From assembly GCA_021203145.1 (NCBI GenBank), contig JAJQBS010000031.1, forward strand, positions 1 through 36,160: 36,160 nt of DNA, written 5' to 3'. Under the pieces are notes generated by a model. It did not search any database. It saw nothing but the letters and a program-made list of their open reading frames with translations, and had not been told where the DNA came from. A program made the translations under genes and the position numbers. Origin of the DNA: Lachnospiraceae bacterium. GTDB taxonomy: Bacteria; Bacillota; Clostridia; Lachnospirales; Lachnospiraceae. Positions 23,792 to 33,100 of the stretch are shown here, one piece after another (position 1 is the stretch's first letter; every line of letters begins with the position of its first letter).

Positions 23792-24601
23792 ATGGAAGAG
23801 AAAGCTTTGATTCCTCTCAACGATGAATATGTCGAGAAGATGTTTCTGGGTCAGACGGATGATCCGATTTCCGTGACGGGTCTTTCATTGACTCAGGCAG
23901 AGCGGATCATCGATCAGATGGTGGAATACAAAAAGCTGCGCATGATGTACAGCTGTGCGCTGAAGGAGATCCGGACCAAGTTTGACGTGCTCAATACGGA
24001 ATTCAGCGTGCGCTATCAGCGGAACCCGATTGATTTCATTACAATGCGGGTGAAAAGCACACACAGCATTTTTGAAAAGATGCGCCGCCAGAATCAGAAG
24101 TTCACAATGACGAGCCTGGAGGAGAATATCAATGATATCGCGGGGATCCGGGTAATCTGCTCCTATGTGGATGATATTTATATGCTTGCGCAGTCCCTGA
24201 TTGCGCAGGATGACATCCGTCTGGTGTAGGAGAAGGATTATATCTCTCACCCGAAGGAGAATGGGTATCGGAGTCTGCACCTGATCGTCAGCGTGCCGGT
24301 CTTTTTTACCGACCGGAAAAAGGATATGAAGGTCGAGGTGCAGATCCGCACGATCGCGATGGACTTCTGGGCGAGCCTGGAGCATGGAATCAAGTACAAA
24401 AAGGATATTCCAAATCAGCGTGAAATCGTGGAGCGTCTGAAAAAATGCGCGGACGTCATCGCGGAGACGGATATGACGATGCTGGACATCCGCAGGGAGA
24501 TGGAGGGCGATGATGGCAGGCAGAAGGAGGAAGAACCCGGCAGGGCAAATATGGAGATCCTGCTTGAGAAGCTGAAACGGCTGGATGCCCCGATCTTATA
24601 G
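23792..24601 (+). pseudogene. (p)ppGpp synthetase (RelA/SpoT-domain, RelQ/YjbM-like), split by in-frame TAG
   Basis: A 269-codon frame matching small alarmone synthetases, interrupted by TAG at 24227-24229 (codon 146). Before it: RVKSTHSIFEKMRR (ATP-side basic motif) and DIAGIRVICSYVDDIYMLAQSL (metal-binding Asp). After it, in the same frame: EKDYISHPKENGYRSLHLIV (GTP-binding Tyr region) and EVQIRTIAMDFWASLEH (catalytic Glu). Both halves are well conserved and there is no frame change, so a single base change in a codon such as AAG or CAG explains it. Without readthrough the product ends before the GTP site and should be inactive. An internal GTG (24293) could start a fragment of no expected activity. 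A sequencing error is possible. Confidence 0.85.
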
Positions 24602-24661
24602 AGGCTCTGGATCGTTTACAGAGACTTTTCATAGTATATAGAAACAGGGAGAAGTGAAAAT

Positions 24662-26113
24662 ATGATTGATCTGGATATTCTGCGGAAGAGCGCGCCGATC
24701 ACGGTCGTCGGACATCCGGCGGCGGATTTTGACTGTTTTGCCGCAGGCTTTTTGATGGAATATGTGCTTACTGCACTTGGGATAACGGCGCGCTTTGCGA
24801 CGCCGGACGGCAGCAGAGATGAATATTTTGAGAAAAAAGCGGCAGAACTGGATTTCCGGGAAAAGGCAGCCGGAACGGTCGGGCCGGAGGACACACTTTT
24901 TTTAGTTGACCATACTGCGGAATATCCGAATAAGGTTGTCGGCTGTTTTGACCACCATCCTCCGCTCTGCCGGATTCCCGTGAATTATGTGAGGGACGAG
25001 AGCACCTGCTGTGCGATTATGATTTACCGGTGGGCCGAAAGCCTGGGAATCGAAATTCCGCGGAAGCTGACGATGCTCACGGTCTATGCCAATTATATGG
25101 ACAGCCTGTCTTTCAAATCATCCAAAGGGAGGCTGGTGGACAGGATCTGGTGTGAAGAGAAAATAAAGGAGCTGGGAATGGATCAGGAGGAAGTGGTGGA
25201 TTTCGGATACGGCCTTACTGACCCGTCCCTGCCCTTTGAGGATTTTATATCGACCGGCATCAAAACATACCCTCTTCTGGCGGAGACGGGCTCCATCGCC
25301 GACGCCCTTTTTGAGGCTCCTGCTTCAGGAGACAGAGCCGGGATCCGGGGAGAGCAGGGATACGGCTCTTACAGCTGTACTTTGAAATTAAAAGCTTCTT
25401 ATATCGTCTCAAAATCGAGCGAGATCGATGCGGAAAGAGTCGTGGAGGTTCTGTCAGCCCGCCTGGATGATACAGTGGCTGCGTGGTGCTTTATCGTCAA
25501 TAACGTGGCGGATGATGAGACCAGGCTCATCGTGGTCACGAGAAAATTTTATACAGATCAGACCATTGGACGAAATCTTGGACGGGGAAATGACATTATT
25601 CCTCCTCTGCAGGGTATGCTGAGCTTTGTCAATGACGGAACAATCACAAAATGGCTGATTGAAAATAATCTGCAGATTTCCACGATGGAATCCTGCACGA
25701 GCGGGCTGATCGCCAGCTCGATCACGGACTATGAGGGATCCTCCGCGATACTGAAGGGCTCCCTGATCACGTACTCGAACGAGGCTAAGATTCTGGAAGG
25801 CGTACCGGCAGACGTAATCAGCACATACGGCGTCTACTCTAAGGAAACCGCCATAGAGATGGCCCGCAGTTCGAAGCGCATTTTTCACAGCGATGTGGGC
25901 GTCGGGATCACCGGGTCCTTTGGCAATCCGGATCCTGCAAATCTGGATTCTGTTGCGGGAGAGATTTATCTGCAGGTACTGTGCACCGACCGGGAGGCGC
26001 CGGTAAAGCTTGTGATGCGCGATCTTTCGCAGAGCCGCCGGAAGATCAAGCAGAGCGTGACGACTCTTGCACTTGGGATTGTGTGGGCGACACTGAGATA
26101 CTGGCATAAATAA
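24662..26113 (+). CDS. DHH-phosphoesterase-like and PncC (CinA C-terminal) fusion
   Basis: A 483-residue two-domain protein. Residues 1-~320 are DHH-like: GHPAADFDCF (17-26, the first Asp motif), LVDHT (81-85) and DHHPP (97-101), with a C-terminal part containing GRNLGRGNDI (303-312). That set binds Mn in DHH pyrophosphatases and nanoRNases. Residues ~328-483 are CinA-C/PncC: ESCTSGLIASSIT (Ser344 is the likely nucleophile), LITYSNEAK (Lys376) and GVGITGSFG. PncC deamidates nicotinamide mononucleotide in NAD salvage. The usual CinA N-terminal MoCF domain is replaced by DHH. GGAGAAG precedes the ATG. A joint role in nucleotide or NAD repair is inferred. Confidence 0.8.
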   Translation: MIDLDILRKSAPITVVGHPAADFDCFAAGFLMEYVLTALGITARFATPDGSRDEYFEKKAAELDFREKAAGTVGPEDTLFLVDHTAEYPNKVVGCFDHHPPLCRIPVNYVRDESTCCAIMIYRWAESLGIEIPRKLTMLTVYANYMDSLSFKSSKGRLVDRIWCEEKIKELGMDQEEVVDFGYGLTDPSLPFEDFISTGIKTYPLLAETGSIADALFEAPASGDRAGIRGEQGYGSYSCTLKLKASYIVSKSSEIDAERVVEVLSARLDDTVAAWCFIVNNVADDETRLIVVTRKFYTDQTIGRNLGRGNDIIPPLQGMLSFVNDGTITKWLIENNLQISTMESCTSGLIASSITDYEGSSAILKGSLITYSNEAKILEGVPADVISTYGVYSKETAIEMARSSKRIFHSDVGVGITGSFGNPDPANLDSVAGEIYLQVLCTDREAPVKLVMRDLSQSRRKIKQSVTTLALGIVWATLRYWHK

Positions 26114-26151
26114 TCTGACCAGACTGAGATACCGGCATAAAAAATCCAGCC
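26092..26151 (+). repeat. Tandem duplication of the DHH-PncC gene 3' end
   Basis: ACTGAGATACTGGCATAAA at 26092 is repeated after 31 bp as ACTGAGATACCGGCATAAA at 26123, each followed by an A/T-rich AATC. The first copy contains the stop codon. This is the same kind of 3' duplication seen after valS. Confidence 0.8.
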
Positions 26152-26220
26152 TGAGTAAGGTTTTTGATATTCTCCGGTAAAACATGAAAAAGATTTTTCG
26201 GCCACACAGGAGGCGCAGCC

Positions 26221-29200
26221 ATGTCCTTACAGTTTATATTTGGAAATTCCGGCAGCGGGAAATCCCATCTTCTGTACCAGAAGATTATAGAAGAATCCCG
26301 CCGCCACCCGGAGACGAGCTTCCTGGTGATTGTGCCGGAACAGTTTACGATGCAGACGCAGCGGGATCTTGTGATGCTGCATCCGGACAGGGGAATCATG
26401 AATATTGATGTCCTGAGCTTCCGCCGCCTGGCGCACCGCGTTTTTGAAGAGGTGGGGATGGACCGCCGGACGGTGCTGACGGAGACGGGGAAGAATCTGA
26501 TGATCCGCCGCGTTGCCCAGATGAAAAAGGACGAGCTGAAAATACTCGGCGCCAGGATGAACCGCACCGGGTATGTTTCTGAGGTAAAGTCGATTCTTTC
26601 CGAGCTGATGCAGTACGAGGTCTCTGACGGCGACCTGGGTGGTATGCTGGAATCGGTAAAGAATCGGCCTCTTTTACGCACGAAGTTGGAGGATATCCGC
26701 GTACTTTACCGGGCGTTTCTGGAGTACCGGCAGGATCAGTTTATGAAACCGGAGGAGCTGATGACGGTGCTTGCCCAGGCGGCTCCCCGTTCCGGACTTT
26801 TAAAGAGGAGTATGCTGGCATTCGACGGATTTGCAGGCTTTACGCCTTCCCAGCTGGACGTGATAGGAGAGCTGTATCGGGTCTGCCCGAAGCTTTATCT
26901 GACTGTGACAATCGACGCGCGGGAGGATTTCTTCGGGGCGATCAGGGAGCATGAGCTGTTCGCGCCGAGCCGCCGTCTGATAAAAAGCATCCTGGAGCAT
27001 ATCGGACATTTTCCGGACAGCCCTCGTCTTCCGGAAACCGAAGCAGCCGGCTGGGCCGGGAAAAATCAGGATGGTTCCTTATATGAAGAGCCGATTGTGC
27101 TTGGATCATCGGACTCTGGCCTGCCGCGCTTTTCGAGGAATGGGGCGTTGCGTCACCTGGAGCAGAATCTGTTCCGGAAAAAACAGGCTCCATACCGGGG
27201 AGAGCCGGATGAACTGAAGCTTTCTGTATTAAACAGTCCGGTGCAGGAGGTTCATTTTGCTGCGCGCACGATTGCGGGCCTGGTGCGGGACGGACAGTAT
27301 CGTTATCGTGATATCGCCGTGATTGTGGGGGATCTGGGAGCCTATGGGAATTATGTGAAAAAGGTATTTCCCATGTACAAAATACCGGTTTTTGTCGATG
27401 AAACACGCCAGCTTCTGCTGAACCCGTGTCTGGAATTTGTCCGCGGGGCGCTTGCGATGGTAGAGCAGGATTTTTCTTACGAGACGGTATTTCGCTTTCT
27501 GCGCACCGGGATGGCAGGGCTTTCGCCGGATGAGATCGACCGCCTGGAAAATTATGTGATCGCGGCGGGCATCCGTGGGTATTCGCGCTGGGCGAATGAG
27601 TGGACCTGGTGCCCGCCCAATCTGCAGACGGTTTCCTGCCCGGATGGCCGATCTAAGGGCTTAAATCCAGACCAGGAAGGTAAGGGCTTAAATCCAGACC
27701 GGGAGGGAGAAGAGTCTTCTGCAGAAGAAGGAACGGAACAGGCTGTAGAACAGAGAACGAAACCGACTGCGGAACAGAGAACGGAACCGGATACGGAACA
27801 GGCCCCGCCGACCGGACTTTCTTTGTATAATTCTCTCCGTGCCCGTTTTATGGATACTGTCGGCTCGTTTTCGGAGGAAATGCGGAAAAAAGACCGTCCG
27901 CTTTCTGATTACGCGAGGATCTTACACCGCCTTCTGGTGGATTGCGGTGTGCAGCAAAAACTGAAAAACAGGGAGAATGAGCTGAAGAATTCCGGCGCGG
28001 AGTTTTCATCCGAATACCGGCAGATTTACCCGATTCTGATCCGGCTGCTTGACGAGATGGTGGATTTGCTGGGCGAGGATACGATGGACTGCCGTCTTTT
28101 TTCGGAGATTCTTGACGCCGGACTTTCCGAGGCGAAGGTCGGGATCATTCCTCCCGGAATTGACCAGGTGCAGGTGGGCGATATCCGCCGGTCGCGCCTT
28201 TCGAATATCAAAATTCTGTTTTTCCTCGGACTCAATGACGGCTGGGTCCCCGCGCGCGGCGACGGAGGAGGGATCGTCTCTGATACGGAGCGGGAGATTC
28301 TGCTGGATGCCGGGGCTTCTCTGGCGCCGTCCGCACGGGAAAACAGCTATATCCAGAGATTTTATCTTTACCAGAATCTGACGAAGCCGCAGGATCGCCT
28401 CTATCTGTCCTGGTGCCAGAGCAGCGGGGACGGAACCTCCATGCGCCCGTCGTATCTGGTCGCCACGATCTCCAGACTGTTTCCGGATCTGAAGGCGGTA
28501 AAGGAGGAGGATGCGGGCACGTATCTTTCGCAGGTGACATCCAGAGAAAACGGCATGCTTTATTTTCTGCACGGACTGCAGGGGTTAAAGGAACAACATG
28601 GAGCATGGAGCGCTGCGGGAACCGGGGACGATCAGGAGAACTTTGTATCCTGGCTGGAGCTGTACCGCCTGTATCTGAAGGACACGGATTACAGTGTGCA
28701 AGTCCGCGATCTTCTGAAAGCGGCATTCCTGCGCGGACCGGCAGTGAGCCCGGAGCATCTGGATGCCAGGATAGCGCGTCTGCTTTACGGGACGACGGAC
28801 GCTGCGCGGCTGACGGGCGCTTCGGAACCGCCTGCGGTGTGGATGTCGGCTTCTGTGACCCGGTTGGAGCAGTTCGCAGGCTGCGCATTTTCCCATTTTG
28901 CATCTTATGGGCTGCGCCTGCGGGAACGCGCGGAATATGGGGTGAAGGCGACCGACCTTGGCACGCTGTTTCACGGAGCGATCGAGCTGTTTTCCCGGCA
29001 GATGCTCGCCGACGGCTGTGACTGGGCAGAGTGCCCTTATGAAGAACAGGCGCGGCGGATGGATCGGTGTGTAGACCTGACGGCGGATACATATGCGGGC
29101 GGGATTCTGCACGGGAGTGCGCGGGACGAATACACGATTCGAAGATTGAAGCGCATCCTGCGGCGTACGGTGTGGGTGATGCGGGAACAGACCAGGGCAG

Positions 29201-30144
29201 GGCAGTTTCGGCCTGTCGGCTTTGAAATCTCATTTGCAGATACCCGGGATCTGGACGCGGTACAGGTACGGCTTGGCAAAAATGACAGGATTCGCCTGCA
29301 GGGACGGATTGACCGGATCGACACGGTGGAGACGGAGGACGCTATCTATGTGAAGGTGGTCGACTACAAATCTGGTATGGCTCAGTTTGATCCGGTTTCG
29401 CTTTATTATGGACTGCAGATGCAGCTCTTCGTTTACCTGAATGCGGCACTTGAGATGGAGAGAAAGCTGCACCCGGGCAAAAAGGTCATCCCTGCCGGAG
29501 TTTTTTACAGCAGGATGCAGGATCCGGTGCTGGACGTGGAAACCTCTCCTCGCCTGCGCCCGAGGGATATGAAGGATTATCTGGAGCAGGCTCGCAGGAC
29601 ACTCCTGAAAAAAATGCGTCCTGACGGCCTGGTGAATAGCAGCGCGTCCATACTCCGGATGTTTGACGCGAATCTGAGCGGGGATTCGCTTGTGATCCCG
29701 GTGGGGATGAAAAAGGACGGCACTCCAAAGGCAACCTCAAGCATTGCGACGACTGAGCAGTTCGCCGCGCTTTCGGAATATGTGACGGATCTTCTTTCTC
29801 AGATGGGAGAAGCAATCCTGGACGGTGTGATCGAAGCGCGCCCGTTTGCGGATCGCAATGAGAGCGCGTGCGACTATTGTGTTTATGCGGACGTCTGCGG
29901 CTTTGACCGGAAAATCCCGGGGCGCTGCGAAAAACGCACACCGGAGCTGAATTCCCGGGAGGTCATTGAGCGCCTGTCCAACGCGAAGCGTTCTTCCAAT
30001 GACAGGCGCGACTTGCCTCTGAGCGTTAGCGAGGAGGCGTTACCCGAGCGCCTGTCCAACGCGAAGCGTTCTTCTGATGACAGGCCGCGCGTGCCATTTA
30101 GAAACCCGGAATCTGGAGGTGGAGGTGACGACACATGTCAGTAA
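26221..30144 (+). CDS. addB: ATP-dependent helicase/nuclease subunit B
   Basis: A 1307-residue AddB, longer than the ~1150 usual in Clostridia. It has the N-terminal Walker-type GNSGSGKS (8-15), VIVPEQFTMQTQRD, the C-terminal nuclease VKVVDYKSGMAQFD and the Fe-S cysteines: one in FAGCAFSHF and three in CDYCVYADVCGF..GRC. With AddA it resects double-strand ends and reads Chi sites for RecA loading. Two insertions explain the length: residues about 476-530 (KGLNPDREG and AEQRTEPDTEQ repeats) and the last ~55 residues, where the type-2 hairpin element (29968-30094) encodes RLSNAKRSSND twice. AGGAGG precedes ATG. It overlaps addA by 10 bp. Confidence 0.95.
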   Translation: MSLQFIFGNSGSGKSHLLYQKIIEESRRHPETSFLVIVPEQFTMQTQRDLVMLHPDRGIMNIDVLSFRRLAHRVFEEVGMDRRTVLTETGKNLMIRRVAQMKKDELKILGARMNRTGYVSEVKSILSELMQYEVSDGDLGGMLESVKNRPLLRTKLEDIRVLYRAFLEYRQDQFMKPEELMTVLAQAAPRSGLLKRSMLAFDGFAGFTPSQLDVIGELYRVCPKLYLTVTIDAREDFFGAIREHELFAPSRRLIKSILEHIGHFPDSPRLPETEAAGWAGKNQDGSLYEEPIVLGSSDSGLPRFSRNGALRHLEQNLFRKKQAPYRGEPDELKLSVLNSPVQEVHFAARTIAGLVRDGQYRYRDIAVIVGDLGAYGNYVKKVFPMYKIPVFVDETRQLLLNPCLEFVRGALAMVEQDFSYETVFRFLRTGMAGLSPDEIDRLENYVIAAGIRGYSRWANEWTWCPPNLQTVSCPDGRSKGLNPDQEGKGLNPDREGEESSAEEGTEQAVEQRTKPTAEQRTEPDTEQAPPTGLSLYNSLRARFMDTVGSFSEEMRKKDRPLSDYARILHRLLVDCGVQQKLKNRENELKNSGAEFSSEYRQIYPILIRLLDEMVDLLGEDTMDCRLFSEILDAGLSEAKVGIIPPGIDQVQVGDIRRSRLSNIKILFFLGLNDGWVPARGDGGGIVSDTEREILLDAGASLAPSARENSYIQRFYLYQNLTKPQDRLYLSWCQSSGDGTSMRPSYLVATISRLFPDLKAVKEEDAGTYLSQVTSRENGMLYFLHGLQGLKEQHGAWSAAGTGDDQENFVSWLELYRLYLKDTDYSVQVRDLLKAAFLRGPAVSPEHLDARIARLLYGTTDAARLTGASEPPAVWMSASVTRLEQFAGCAFSHFASYGLRLRERAEYGVKATDLGTLFHGAIELFSRQMLADGCDWAECPYEEQARRMDRCVDLTADTYAGGILHGSARDEYTIRRLKRILRRTVWVMREQTRAGQFRPVGFEISFADTRDLDAVQVRLGKNDRIRLQGRIDRIDTVETEDAIYVKVVDYKSGMAQFDPVSLYYGLQMQLFVYLNAALEMERKLHPGKKVIPAGVFYSRMQDPVLDVETSPRLRPRDMKDYLEQARRTLLKKMRPDGLVNSSASILRMFDANLSGDSLVIPVGMKKDGTPKATSSIATTEQFAALSEYVTDLLSQMGEAILDGVIEARPFADRNESACDYCVYADVCGFDRKIPGRCEKRTPELNSREVIERLSNAKRSSNDRRDLPLSVSEEALPERLSNAKRSSDDRPRVPFRNPESGGGGDDTCQ
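29968..30094 (+). repeat. Type-2 hairpin element, copy a, in frame within addB
   Basis: Hairpin A: GCGCCTGTC (29970-29978) pairs with GACAGGCGC (30001-30009) around AACGC-GAA-GCGTT. Hairpin B: GCCTCTGAGCGTTAGCGAGG with GAGGC. Hairpin A then repeats from 30048, exactly 78 bp later (26 codons). The encoded peptide is RLSNAKRSSNDRRDLPLS, then SEEALPERLSNAKRSSDD. It lies in the disposable C-terminal tail of AddB. Confidence 0.85.
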
Positions 30145-33100
30145 CGTGGACTGGAGAACAGCAGCAGGTCATTGATGCGAGAGGTCAGGATCTTCTGGTC
30201 TCGGCGGCGGCCGGTTCCGGCAAAACAGCCGTACTGGTGGAACGCATTCTGAAAATCATTACCGATGAAAAAAAGCCGGTTGATATTGACCGGCTTCTGG
30301 TCGTTACCTTTACAAACGCGGCTGCCTCAGAAATGCGGGGGCGGATACGCGACGCGCTTGAGGAGCGGGCCGGGCAGGATCCGGACAACGTCCATCTGCA
30401 GCGGCAGCTGGTGCTGGTACACAATGCGAAGATTACGACAATCCACAGCTTTTGTCTTCACGTACTGCGCAATCATTTTCAGACGATCGGGATTGATCCG
30501 TCCTTCCGCATCGCGGACGAGGGCGAAGTGCTTCTGCTGGAGCAGGACGCAGTGAAAGAAATTGTGGACGAGGCGTATGCGGTACTGGCGCTGCCCGCCG
30601 GGGAATTTACAGAATTCCTGGAACAGTACGCGACCGGGAAAAGTGATGCGAATGTGGAGGAGATGATTCTTAAGCTCTATCACTGTGCGTTGGGCCAGCC
30701 TTTCCCGGAGGAGTGGCTGCGGGAGTGCCGCAGTGTCTATGAAAATAAAACAGTATTTGACTCCGGGACTGCCTGGATTGCATTTGTAGAACAGGATACG
30801 GCGCTTCGCCTTTCGGATGTCCGCGGGCAGCTTCAGGCGGCTTTGCGGATTGTGCGGGAACCGGACGGTCCTTACCCCTATGAGAAAGCACTGATTTCAG
30901 ACCTGACGCTTGTAGAAAGGCTGGAACGGGGCAAAACCTTTGCCGGTTATCTGGAAGCCTTTCAGGGAATGGGTTCTTTTGAAGCACTGGGAAGAAAAAA
31001 GGATGAAACGATATCGGAGGAGAAAAAACAGTTGGTATCCTCCATCCGCGGCGAGTGCAAGGATCAGCTCACAGGACTCCGCGACCAGTATTATTATGAT
31101 GATCTGGATGCGCTGCACGATGAATTTTTAAGAAGCGGCACCGTAGTGCGTGTGCTGACGAAGCTGACGGAAGCGTTTATGGAACGGCTTTCGAAGAAAA
31201 AGGCGGATAAAAACATTCTGGATTTCGGGGATATGGAACACATGGCGCTGAATGCGCTGGTGACGCGAAAGAAGGATCGAACTGATGATACCCAGGGAGA
31301 GAGCCCATCCGGGGCGGCGGATGGCCGTGACGCAGATACATCCGAAAGAATTTTTCCTGCTGCCGTGAAGGCCGATGGCTATGATGCAGAAGCATCGGGC
31401 AGGATTTTTCCTACTGCTGTGGCAATGGAGTACGCGGAGACCTTTGAAGAGGTTATGATCGATGAGTATCAGGACAGCAACCTTGTACAGGAACTGATCC
31501 TGAGCAGCGTTTCCGGGAAAGGCTGCCAGGCGCACAATCGGTTTATGGTCGGGGATGTCAAGCAGAGCATTTACCGCTTTCGCCTGGCCAGGCCGGAGCT
31601 TTTCATGGAAAAATATCACCGCTACCAGATTTGGAATGACACCTCAGATGGTGCAGAACTCCCGGGAAGTCAGGGAACTGCTGCGGACGATCATACAGGA
31701 AACGGGGAAGAACGGGCCACTTCCGCAGATTTTACAGAGAGGCGCATCGACCTGCACCGCAATTTCCGCAGCCGCCCGCAGGTACTCCATTCGGTAAATT
31801 TTATTTTTGAGCAGATCATGCGGGAGTCTCTGGGAGGCGTGGAGTATGACGCAGACGCGGCGCTCTATCCGGGCGCTTCGTTCCCGGAGCCGGAGATATC
31901 AGTATCTGTCGATACGGAATGCCCCATTCCGGCTTCATCAACAGATACCGATAAGGGGACTGCCGTGTCTGAAAAGCCCGCCAAGTCACGACAGGACTGG
32001 TATCAGACGGAACTGTTGCTGATGGATGGCGGGGATTCATCCGTCGGGGAGCTCCGCGAGGAGGAGGCGAAAATGATTGGCCGTCGGATCCGGGAGCTTG
32101 TCGGGACGACGCCTGTTCTGGATAAGGAGAGCGGCGGGTTCCGTCCGGCAAGATATGGCGACATTGTAATTTTGCTGCGCACGATCAGCGGTTGGGGAGA
32201 GACCTTTGGCGAGGTTCTCTCCGATATGGGGATTCCCTGTTTTACCGGCTCTCAGAAAGGATATTTTTCAGCGGCAGAGGTGCGCGTGGTATTGTCCTAT
32301 CTGCAGATTCTGGATAATCCGCTGCAGGATATCCCGCTCGCAGCCGTGCTCAGAAGCCCGATCGGCAGATTTTCCGATGAGGAGCTTTCCAGAATCCGTC
32401 TGGCAGGAGAGGGGGAGGCAAATCTTTCCTTTTACGATTGCTGCCTGCGTCTTGTGGGGCAGCCGTCTGACGGAAAAAACGAGGGACTGAAATGGAAACT
32501 GGAGCAGTTCTTTGCAACCTGGCAGACACTGCGGGACAAATGCGACCATACGCCGATACACCTGCTTCTGTGGGAAATCCTGGATGTGACCGGCTATGGC
32601 GAGTACGCGGCGGCGCTCCCGGCGGGGAGGCAGCGGAAAGCAAACCTGGACATGCTTGTGGAAAAAGCGATAGCGTACGAGGCGACCAGCTACCGGGGTC
32701 TCTACCATTTTGTGCGGTACATCGAAAACCTGCAGAAGTATGAAGTAGACTACGGCGAGGCGAGCCTCGGCTCCGAAGCGGGCGACACGGTGCGGATCAT
32801 GAGCATCCACAAGAGCAAGGGCCTGGAGTTTCCGATTGTGTTTGTCGGCGGCATGGGTAAACAGTTCAACGAGATCGACGTGCGGGGAGCCGTCGTGATG
32901 CACCCGGAGTGGGGGATTGCCTGTGACTGCGTGTGGCATGATGGGCAGACGCCCGCAGACATTTGTTCTGATGACGGAAGCGGCCTGCCTCCTGCCGTTT
33001 CTGCATCACTAAGCGCGAATCGAGACAAGGCAGTGACCGGAGAAAACGCAGGCCGCCCGGCGGATGCACGCATCGCATTAAGCGAACCAGAAGGGGGAGC

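Noticed and set aside
28232..29233. Minus-strand ORF of 333 codons
   Set aside because: Shadow of addB; Pro/Arg/Ser-rich product with no domain.
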